A stretch of DNA of 6,185 nucleotides from MGR-bin208 sp043779285 (lineage in GTDB: Bacteria > Bacteroidota > Bacteroidia > Chitinophagales > Chitinophagaceae), in NCBI GenBank assembly GCA_043779285.1, contig JAYWEL010000011.1, forward strand, positions 1-6,185, written 5' to 3'. Below are positions 1-5,757 of the stretch, piece by piece. Below the pieces are notes generated by a model. The model saw only the letters and a program-made list of their open reading frames with translations, did no database searches and was not told the DNA's origin. The translations under genes were made by a program, and so were the position numbers. Each line of letters opens with the position of its first letter. The first letter of the stretch is position 1.

Positions 1-16
1 GCTTTTCTGCGGTATA

Positions 17-95
17 ATACCATCTAAGATTTACACATAGTCCCTGCCCGTCCGGTCAGGCGGGCGTTGGACTATTTAGTAAATCAAGATGGTAT
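17..95. repeat. Imperfect 27-nt inverted repeat around a GC-rich core; possible REP-like element or end-of-operon hairpin
   Basis: The arms are 17-43 and 69-95. Both outer ends read ATACCATCT and both inner ends ATAGTCC (right arm read as reverse complement), with GATTTAC shared in the middle: about 23 of 27 positions match with small offsets. The 25-nt core is strongly GC-rich in an AT-rich setting and contains a nested stem, GCCCG (46-50) with CGGGC (61-65), or alternatively CCTG (43-46) with CAGG (57-60). GGTATAATACC at 11-21 is a further small palindrome. The element begins 33 nt beyond the dehydrogenase stop codon. No T-run follows it on either strand, so it is not a classical intrinsic terminator. 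A dispersed intergenic repeat of the CCTGCCCG type, or a hairpin protecting the mRNA 3' end, is more likely. Confidence 0.6.
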
Positions 96-127
96 AAGAA
101 GAACACTTATTGAAAATGGATTAATAA

Positions 128-1651
128 TTAAAGATCAAACTTAATTCCTTGAGCCAATGGGAGTTTATCGGTGTAATTAATCGTATTTGTTTGTCTGCGC
201 ATATACACTTTCCATGCATCACTACCACTTTCACGCCCGCCTCCGGTTTCTTTTTCGCCACCAAATGCACCTCCAATCTCTGCACCCGAAGTTCCAATAT
301 TTACATTGGCAATACCACAATCGCTTCCAAGCTGCGATAGAAACTGCTCTGCTTGTCGCATATTATTGGTCATGATAGCTGATGATAATCCCTGAGGAAC
401 ACCGTTTTGAATTGCAATGGCTTCATCCATTGTTTTATATTTCATTAAGTACAAAATAGGAGCAAAGGTTTCATGTTGTACAATGGCAAAACTATTTTTT
501 GCTTCTGCAATACAGGGTTTTACATAGCAACCGCTTTCAAATCCTTTTCCTTTCAAAAGGCCAGCTTCCACAACGAATTTTCCACCTTCGGCTTTACATT
601 TTTCTATGGCATCAATGTACATGGCTACCGCATCTTTATCAATTACCGGACCCATGTGATTTTTTTCATTCATCGGGTTGCCAATTTTAATTTGGCCATA
701 AGCTTTCACTAATTTCTCTTTGAATTTATTGTAAATTTTTTCATGAATAATCAATCTCCTGGTTGAAGTACATCGTTGTCCGGCAGTTCCTACTGCGCCA
801 AATGTTGCAGCTATCAATGCAATATCCAAATCGGCATTTTCGGTAATAATAATCGCATTATTGCCACCCAATTCCAATAAACTTCTTCCAAGTCTTTGGC
901 CAACTGCGGCGCCAACGGCCTTACCCATTCTCGTACTACCTGTAGCAGAAACCAATGGGATACGTTTATCAGTACTCATCCATTCTCCTACATTTCTGCC
1001 CCCACTAATAATATTGGAAACTCCTTCAGGTACATTATTTTTTTTGAAAACAGACTGGATAATATGCTGACAAGCAATAGCACAAAGTGGTGTCTTTTCA
1101 CTTGGCTTCCAAATAATCACATCGCCGCAAACCCAAGCCAAAGCTGCGTTCCAACTCCAAACAGCCACCGGAAAATTGAAGGCAGATATAACACCTACCA
1201 ACCCTAACGGATGATATTGTTCATACATTCGATGTCCTGGCCGTTCGCTATGCATGGTCAAGCCATGCAACTGCCTGGATAATCCCACCGCAAAATCGCA
1301 GATGTCAATCATCTCCTGTACTTCACCCATTCCTTCCTGAAGGCTTTTGCCCATTTCATAACTAACGAGCTGACCCAGTTCCTGTTTGTTTTTTCTTAAT
1401 TCTTCACCAACCTGTCTCACAATCTCACCTCGCTTTGGTGCTGGCCAGTTACGCCATTCATTAAATGCTTTTTGTGCATTTAGAATAACAAATTCATAAC
1501 TTTTTTCATCAGCACCTGTTACTGAAGCAATCAACTTTCCATCAACCGGAGAATAGGATGCTAATTTTTCTCCTTTTGACTTTTGCCAGTTTAAGCCGGT
1601 AGATACGCCTTCATTCTGCGCTTTTATTTTTAAAACTTTTAAAAAATTCAT
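128..1651 (-). CDS. amaB: ALDH7-family aldehyde dehydrogenase (alpha-aminoadipate semialdehyde dehydrogenase-like)
   Basis: This NAD(P)-dependent dehydrogenase is closely related to antiquitin (ALDH7A1) and bacterial AmaB. They oxidise alpha-aminoadipate 6-semialdehyde (in equilibrium with piperideine-6-carboxylate) to 2-aminoadipate in lysine breakdown and also accept other aldehydes. It has 507 aa and starts at ATG 1651. Catalytic parts: Asn159 (FNFPV), Glu260 (LLELGGNN) and Cys294 (GTAGQRCTSTRR), plus ETFAP at 394-398 for the cofactor ribose. ALDH7-specific segments are GEVQEMIDICDFAVGLSR (109-126), SGAEIGGAFGGEKETGGGR (455-473) and LPLAQGIKF at the C-terminus, nearly as in the human protein. 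By my alignment the human aminoadipate-recognition residues Glu121 and Arg301 correspond to Glu113 and Arg293. The gene is 36 nt after bioA on the same strand with no visible promoter or terminator between, so co-transcription is likely. Family certain; in vivo substrate inferred. Confidence 0.93.
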   Translation of the reverse strand: MNFLKVLKIKAQNEGVSTGLNWQKSKGEKLASYSPVDGKLIASVTGADEKSYEFVILNAQKAFNEWRNWPAPKRGEIVRQVGEELRKNKQELGQLVSYEMGKSLQEGMGEVQEMIDICDFAVGLSRQLHGLTMHSERPGHRMYEQYHPLGLVGVISAFNFPVAVWSWNAALAWVCGDVIIWKPSEKTPLCAIACQHIIQSVFKKNNVPEGVSNIISGGRNVGEWMSTDKRIPLVSATGSTRMGKAVGAAVGQRLGRSLLELGGNNAIIITENADLDIALIAATFGAVGTAGQRCTSTRRLIIHEKIYNKFKEKLVKAYGQIKIGNPMNEKNHMGPVIDKDAVAMYIDAIEKCKAEGGKFVVEAGLLKGKGFESGCYVKPCIAEAKNSFAIVQHETFAPILYLMKYKTMDEAIAIQNGVPQGLSSAIMTNNMRQAEQFLSQLGSDCGIANVNIGTSGAEIGGAFGGEKETGGGRESGSDAWKVYMRRQTNTINYTDKLPLAQGIKFDL

Positions 1652-1687
1652 AGAAAAGTATTTATTCTTTTGATTGGTTAAGTTAAT

Positions 1688-2998
1688 TTATAATTCAGCA
1701 TTACTGTTTGTCATATTTTGTAACCTGTTCTGTAAAAATGGAAAAGAATCTTTTATAGTTTCATAAATTCGTTTCAGTTCATCTGCTGTAATACAATAGG
1801 GTGGCAGTATGTAAATGACGTTTCCCAATGGACGAAGCAAGATACCTTTTGATAAAAAATAATCATACGCATCTTTTTTTATCGAATGAAAATAAGAACT
1901 ACCATCACCCGAACTGAGCTCAATTGCTAAAATGCTGCCTATTATTCGGATGTCTTTAACTATTTCATGTGTTTTTATTTCTTCAGCAAAATTAGTATGT
2001 GCAGTGTGAATCATAACAATTTGCTCCTGACAAGATTTTTCAAGTAAAATTTCAAGACTTGTATTTGCTGCGGTACAAGCCAACGGGTTAGCAGTATAGG
2101 AATGACCATGAAAAAAGGTTCTGCCAATTTCATCGTCATAAAAGGCATCGAAAATCTGATTTGTACATACAGTAACTCCCAATGGCATAAAACCACCGGT
2201 GATTCCTTTTGATAAACAAATGATATCTGGTTTGGCTTGCAGATAATCGATTGCGAAATTCTTTCCGGTTCTTCCAAAACCGGTCATGACTTCATCTGCA
2301 ATACAAAACACTTGTTTTTCTTGTGCAAGAGCAATCAATCGGTCCAGGTATTTTGCTTCATACATGAGCATGCCTGCTGATCCTTGAACCAGTGGTTCGA
2401 AAATAAATGCGGCAACATTTCCGGAATTAATTAATTCGTTAAACTGATTACAGACATCTTCTATATTGTTTTCATCCGGCAAGCTTATGTGGTGAACATC
2501 AAAGAGGTTTTGGGCAAATGGAATATTGAATGCATTCCTAGCACTGGCACTCATTGCTCCAAAAGTGTCTCCATGATAAGCGTTTTCAAATGCAATAAGT
2601 TTTATCTTTTTTGTTTCTCCTTTATTATACCAATATTGAAACACCATTTTAATGGCTACTTCTACAGCAGTGGATCCATCATCTGAAAAGAAAACTTTTT
2701 CAAATTTTTTCGGCAGAATGCCAATTAATTTTTTGGAAAATTCAATGGCAGGGGTATGTGTAAACCCAGCAAAAATTACATGTTCTAATATTTTGGATTG
2801 TGCTGCAATCTGGTTTGCTATCCGTTCATTTGCATGGCCATGAAGATTTACCCACCAGGATGAAATAGCATCAAGATATGTTTTACCATCAGCAGCAAAC
2901 AATGTACAGTCCTTCGCTTTTACGATATGAATGGGCTCTTCAGCTTTCTTCATTTGCGTAAAAGGATGCCAGATATAATTGTTTTCTTTATGACTCAT
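1688..2998 (-). CDS. bioA: 7,8-diaminopelargonate aminotransferase (BioA; possibly lysine-using BioK type)
   Basis: This fold-type I PLP aminotransferase (class III) converts 8-amino-7-oxononanoate to 7,8-diaminopelargonate. It has 436 aa and starts at ATG 2998, 3 nt after the bioD stop. Motifs: IWHPFTQM (9-16), SSWWVNLHGH (46-55), YHGDTFGAMS (141-150), IADEVMTGFGRTGK (233-246, Asp235 binding PLP), CLSKGITGG (261-269, Lys264 as the Schiff-base lysine), FFHGHSYTANPLAC (295-308) and LRPLGNVIYILPP (388-400, Arg389 matching E. coli Arg391). E. coli and Mycobacterium BioA, which use SAM as amino donor, have HPY and HGPTFM where this protein has HPF and HGHSYT. As I recall it, the lysine-using Bacillus subtilis enzyme has PFTQM and HGHSYTGN. 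The family call is firm; the amino donor is open, and the ALDH7 gene next door makes lysine attractive. Confidence 0.95.
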   Translation of the reverse strand: MSHKENNYIWHPFTQMKKAEEPIHIVKAKDCTLFAADGKTYLDAISSWWVNLHGHANERIANQIAAQSKILEHVIFAGFTHTPAIEFSKKLIGILPKKFEKVFFSDDGSTAVEVAIKMVFQYWYNKGETKKIKLIAFENAYHGDTFGAMSASARNAFNIPFAQNLFDVHHISLPDENNIEDVCNQFNELINSGNVAAFIFEPLVQGSAGMLMYEAKYLDRLIALAQEKQVFCIADEVMTGFGRTGKNFAIDYLQAKPDIICLSKGITGGFMPLGVTVCTNQIFDAFYDDEIGRTFFHGHSYTANPLACTAANTSLEILLEKSCQEQIVMIHTAHTNFAEEIKTHEIVKDIRIIGSILAIELSSGDGSSYFHSIKKDAYDYFLSKGILLRPLGNVIYILPPYCITADELKRIYETIKDSFPFLQNRLQNMTNSNAEL

Positions 2999-3001
2999 TC
3001 A

Positions 3002-3613
3002 TCAAAAATTTATAGCGATTTCGTCAGCCATTTTTGCAAAAGCATTCTTGCTCAACTTAGGCAAGGTTGGTATTTTAAAAAGTAAGGGAACTTTGGTATG
3101 GTTTAAAATATATTCTTCTGATGCTGGGTTGTTTTGGCCACTAAAAACAATACCGAGAATGTTGATTTTTCGTTGTTCTAATGCGGCTACACTCAATAAT
3201 GTATGATTGATGCTTCCCAAGTAATTATTGGAAACAAGTACCACAGGTAATTTCAGTTCTTCGATGAGGTCGATAATTAAAAACCCTTCAGCTAACGGAC
3301 TCATCAGTCCGCCAGCAGTTTCTACTAACAAGTTATTGTCTGTTTCCGGTAATTTGAAATCGCCTCTTTTAATTTGAAGGTTTTCCAACTCGGCAGCATA
3401 ATGGGGCGATACTGGGGTAACCAATTTATAGCGTTCTTCATGAATTTTACAGGAAGGATTGCGTACATTATTTTTAATAAAAACACTATCCGAATTTTCA
3501 AGATCCCCTGCCTGTACTGCTTTCCAATAATCAAACCCAAGTTTTTGACAAATGGTAGCAGAACAAATGGTTTTACCTATACCCGTATGAATGCCGGCAA
3601 TGATGATGTTCAC
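3002..3613 (-). CDS. bioD: ATP-dependent dethiobiotin synthetase
   Basis: BioD closes the ureido ring of dethiobiotin from 7,8-diaminopelargonate, CO2 and ATP in the cytoplasm. At 203 aa it is shorter than the E. coli enzyme (about 225 aa), mostly through a shorter middle and C-terminus. The Walker A loop is GIHTGIGKT (7-15; E. coli has GTDTEVGKT). KAVQAG (31-36) matches the KPVASG substrate loop, NSD (Asp42) matches the metal-binding Asp54, and VETAGG (97-102) carries the Glu that corresponds to Glu115. The Asn that contacts the adenine in E. coli (in WVANDV) appears to be replaced by Ser158 in GIVFSGQNN, so nucleotide recognition may differ. The gene starts with GTG overlapping bioF and stops 3 nt before the bioA ATG. 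The assignment is firm from motifs plus context. Confidence 0.95.
   Translation of the reverse strand: MNIIIAGIHTGIGKTICSATICQKLGFDYWKAVQAGDLENSDSVFIKNNVRNPSCKIHEERYKLVTPVSPHYAAELENLQIKRGDFKLPETDNNLLVETAGGLMSPLAEGFLIIDLIEELKLPVVLVSNNYLGSINHTLLSVAALEQRKINILGIVFSGQNNPASEEYILNHTKVPLLFKIPTLPKLSKNAFAKMADEIAINF
3610..3613 (-). promoter_or_regulatory. GTGA stop-start overlap coupling bioF to bioD
   Basis: This is the same arrangement as at bioB/bioF: on the minus strand GTGA holds the GTG start of bioD and the TGA stop of bioF. The upstream 27 nt are AT-rich without a Shine-Dalgarno motif. The GTG start is well supported because the P-loop begins only seven codons later (NIIIAGIHTGIGKT) and no other start could keep it. 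Translational coupling is inferred. Confidence 0.65.
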
Positions 3614-4728
3614 GATAAGAATATTTTTATTTCATTAAATAATAAGTCAATTTCTTCACAGGTGTTGAAACTGTGAATACAAATCCGCAATCGTTCAGTA
3701 CCTGTAGCAACAGTAGGAGGAAGAATGGCTTTTACAAAAATTCCTTTTTCAAATAGATATGTTGACAAAGCAGTTGTTTTAAAACTATCGCCAATTACAA
3801 TACCTTGTATGGTAGAATTACTTTCTTTGAAACCAATTTCTGGAAATAGGACGGCTTGTTTTTTAAAATAATCGATCAGAAAAAATAATTTTTTTCGATT
3901 AGCTTTTGGTAATTCCGCATATACATGTTGAATTTGCAAATAACTATATGGCGGTAATGCGGTAGTAAAAATAAATGATCGGGCATGGTTAATCAGGTAA
4001 TTTCTCAATATTTTAGAACCCGTAACTGCAGCACCGTGCAAGCCAAGAGCTTTGCCAAAAGTATATATGCAGGCAAACACATCTTTTTGCAAATTATATT
4101 TACAAACAAGGCCTTCACCATAATCTCCAAAAACACCTGTTGCATGAGCTTCATCCACAATTAGCAATGCGCCATATTGTTTGCATAATGCGGCAATTTC
4201 AATTAAAGGTGCTTCATCTCCATCTATCGAATAAACCGATTCAATGGCTACTATTTTTCTGCCTGCTATTTGTTGTAATTTTTTTTCCAAGTCTGCCAAA
4301 TTATTATGGGTAAATTTTACCCTATTTGCATGGCTGAGTCGCATGCCGTCTATAATACTGGCATGAATTAATTCATCAGAAATATAGCTGTCTCCTTTTG
4401 CAGCAAGACAACTAAATAGACCCACATTAGCCATATAACCTGAATTAAAAATCAGGGCAGATTCCATATTATGAAAAGAGGCTACTAATTTTTCGGCTTC
4501 TTCTGCTTCAGGTGAGTTTCCTGTAATAGATCTGGAACCTGTAGCCCCAGAATAAATATCAGCAGGAGGTGGATAAAGTGCATGTAGCTTTGATGCAAAT
4601 CCAAAATAATCATTCGAACTGAAGTCAATTTTCCCCCGACAATCAATAAGCGATCTTAAATGACCTCTGGTTTTTTTTTCATCCAGTTTAGTCATTAAAA
4701 AATTATCAAAGTCATTAATTGCATTCAC
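3610..4728 (-). CDS. bioF: 8-amino-7-oxononanoate synthase (KAPA synthase)
   Basis: BioF is a PLP-dependent alpha-oxoamine synthase. It condenses L-alanine with a pimeloyl thioester, releasing CO2, to give 8-amino-7-oxononanoate. At 372 aa it is near the usual length. Motifs in order: SSNDYFGF (37-44), GATGSRSITGNSPEAEEAE (61-79), IFNSGYMAN (93-101), HASIID (122-127, His stacking on PLP), DEAHATGVFGDYGEG (192-206, with Asp192 and His195) and TFGKALGLHG (223-232, with Lys226 as the PLP Schiff-base lysine). PPTV...GTERLRI near 338-349 is the usual substrate-carboxylate region. The relatives Kbl and serine palmitoyltransferase share the fold, but its place between bioB and bioD settles the role. 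It starts with GTG in a 4-nt overlap with bioB and ends in a second GTGA overlap with bioD. A run of nine A residues lies in codons 17-20. Confidence 0.95.
   Translation of the reverse strand: MNAINDFDNFLMTKLDEKKTRGHLRSLIDCRGKIDFSSNDYFGFASKLHALYPPPADIYSGATGSRSITGNSPEAEEAEKLVASFHNMESALIFNSGYMANVGLFSCLAAKGDSYISDELIHASIIDGMRLSHANRVKFTHNNLADLEKKLQQIAGRKIVAIESVYSIDGDEAPLIEIAALCKQYGALLIVDEAHATGVFGDYGEGLVCKYNLQKDVFACIYTFGKALGLHGAAVTGSKILRNYLINHARSFIFTTALPPYSYLQIQHVYAELPKANRKKLFFLIDYFKKQAVLFPEIGFKESNSTIQGIVIGDSFKTTALSTYLFEKGIFVKAILPPTVATGTERLRICIHSFNTCEEIDLLFNEIKIFLS
4725..4728 (-). promoter_or_regulatory. GTGA stop-start overlap coupling bioB to bioF
   Basis: On the minus strand the four bases GTGA contain the GTG start of bioF and the TGA stop of bioB. 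No Shine-Dalgarno sequence lies in the preceding 30 nt, so bioF is probably translated by ribosomes that terminate on bioB and re-initiate. The alternative bioF start, ATG at 4695, would remove the overlap. However, the residues between the two starts (DFDNFL) resemble the normal BioF N-terminus, which supports the GTG. Confidence 0.6.
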
Positions 4729-5726
4729 TTCAATACAGTTTGCGGTTCTTTTACCTTACAGTTTGCTTCTTCTTTAAATGGTTTACGTGCTGTTAAACCA
4801 AGTATTTTAAACATCTGCATATCCGTATCAAAATCGGGATTGGGTGTCGTTAATAATTTCTCTCCGGCAAAAATGGAATTGGCTCCTGCCATAAAACATA
4901 ATGCTTGATCGGAAATACTCATATCATTTCTTCCAGCAGATAAGCGTACCACCGATTTTGGCATCAAAATTCTGGCTGTAGCAATCATTCTAAGCATCAC
5001 ATCAATTTGTACTTTCTGGTTATTCTGAAGTGGGGTTCCTTCAACCGGTACCAATGCATTGATAGGTACTGAATCGGGATGTGTTTCCATTGTGGATAGG
5101 GTATGTAGCATTTTTACACGATCATCGTCTGTTTCTCCTAAGCCAACAATGCCACCACAGCAAACACTTAATTTAGCTTTTCGAACATTATTTAACGTAT
5201 TGATTCGGTCATCGAATGTTCTTGTGGAAATGATATTTCCATAATTCTCACTACTAGTATCTATATTATGATTGTATGCAAAACATCCGGCTACTTTTAG
5301 TTTTTCTGCCTGTTCGTAAGTCAGCATTCCCAGTGTGCAACAAACTTCCAAACCCATTTCATTTACTTCAGATACCATTTCCAAAACCCTGTCAAAATCC
5401 CGGTTGTCCCTCACTTCACGCCAGGCAGCTCCCATACATAAACGCGTAGCTCCATTTGCTTTTGCCACTTCAGCTCGGGCTTTTACTTTTTCAACGGTCA
5501 TTAAAGGTTCAACTTCAATACCGGTATGATACCGGGCTGCTTGCGGGCAGTAAGAACAATCTTCTTTGCATCCACCTGTTTTGATTGATATCAGGCTACT
5601 GATCTGTACTTCGCTGTAGGCTTTATTTTCACGATGTATGGTAGCTGCTTCAAAAAGCAAATCAAGCAATGGTTTATAATAAATATTTTTAATTTCATCT
5701 AATGTCCAATCGTTACGTATTCTCAT
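4725..5726 (-). CDS. bioB: Biotin synthase, radical SAM enzyme
   Basis: BioB inserts sulfur into dethiobiotin to give biotin, the last pathway step, using a [4Fe-4S]/SAM radical centre and a sacrificial [2Fe-2S] cluster. I start it at ATG 5726 (MRIRNDWTLDEI, 333 aa). The frame extends to a TTG at 5747, but that codon overlaps a candidate promoter box and adds seven residues not typical of the family. The radical SAM CX3CX2C motif is GGCKEDCSYC with Cys53, Cys57 and Cys60, the same numbers as in E. coli. The [2Fe-2S] ligands also match: Cys97 (RLCMGA), Cys129 (EVCCTLG), Cys189 (SVCCGGIVGLGE) and Arg261 (VVRLSAGR). YNHNIDTS (151-158) is the usual SAM/substrate region. All key residues are present, so the enzyme should be active. 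Its TGA stop overlaps the GTG start of bioF. Confidence 0.97.
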   Translation of the reverse strand: MRIRNDWTLDEIKNIYYKPLLDLLFEAATIHRENKAYSEVQISSLISIKTGGCKEDCSYCPQAARYHTGIEVEPLMTVEKVKARAEVAKANGATRLCMGAAWREVRDNRDFDRVLEMVSEVNEMGLEVCCTLGMLTYEQAEKLKVAGCFAYNHNIDTSSENYGNIISTRTFDDRINTLNNVRKAKLSVCCGGIVGLGETDDDRVKMLHTLSTMETHPDSVPINALVPVEGTPLQNNQKVQIDVMLRMIATARILMPKSVVRLSAGRNDMSISDQALCFMAGANSIFAGEKLLTTPNPDFDTDMQMFKILGLTARKPFKEEANCKVKEPQTVLK

Positions 5727-5744
5727 AAATATTTTATTTGGATG

Positions 5745-5752
5745 CAAATATA
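5745..5752 (-). promoter_or_regulatory. Candidate Bacteroidota -7 box (TATATTTG) in the panB-bioB gap
   Basis: Read on the minus strand this is TATATTTG, an exact fit to the Bacteroidota -7 consensus TAnnTTTG. It lies in the 31-nt gap between the panB stop and the bioB ATG at 5726. No TTTG-like -33 element is seen about 19-20 nt upstream, where the sequence is the end of panB. The predicted leader would be only about 12 nt. It could be a weak internal promoter that partly uncouples bio expression from panB, or a chance match in AT-rich sequence. I see no BirA- or BioR-like palindrome beside it. Confidence 0.3.
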
Positions 5753-5757
5753 TCTAT

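Noticed and set aside
1..23. Minus-strand gene starting at ATG 23 and running off the left edge
   Set aside because: Only seven codons (MVLYRRK) are visible, and the start lies inside the inverted-repeat arm; no evidence supports it.
38..75. Integron attC-like site (GTTGGAC at 66-72 fits GTTRRRY)
   Set aside because: The matching RYYYAAC box is absent from the left arm, the motif sits in the inner part of the hairpin rather than at its end, and no integrase or cassette context is visible.
1..127. Classical rho-independent terminator after the dehydrogenase gene
   Set aside because: The hairpin is strong, but no T-run follows it in the minus direction (bases below 17) or in the plus direction.
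149..1207. Several plus-strand open frames of 60-100 codons opposite the dehydrogenase gene
   Set aside because: They are antisense shadows of a strongly conserved coding frame, with no recognisable motifs or start signals.
2011..2277. 88-codon minus-strand frame inside bioA
   Set aside because: It overlaps the PLP-binding and HGHSYT region of bioA in another frame, which fully explains the sequence; the translation has no recognisable domain.
5727..5747. TTG start for bioB giving a 340-aa protein
   Set aside because: The seven added residues do not look like a BioB N-terminus, and the TTG lies inside a candidate -7 box. ATG 5726 gives the normal family start and makes the cluster cysteines fall at 53, 57 and 60 as in E. 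coli.
5727..5757. Biotin repressor (BirA/BioR) operator or a riboswitch before bioB
   Set aside because: The 31-nt spacer is AT-rich and contains no convincing interrupted palindrome and no room for a riboswitch; control may lie upstream of panB outside the window.
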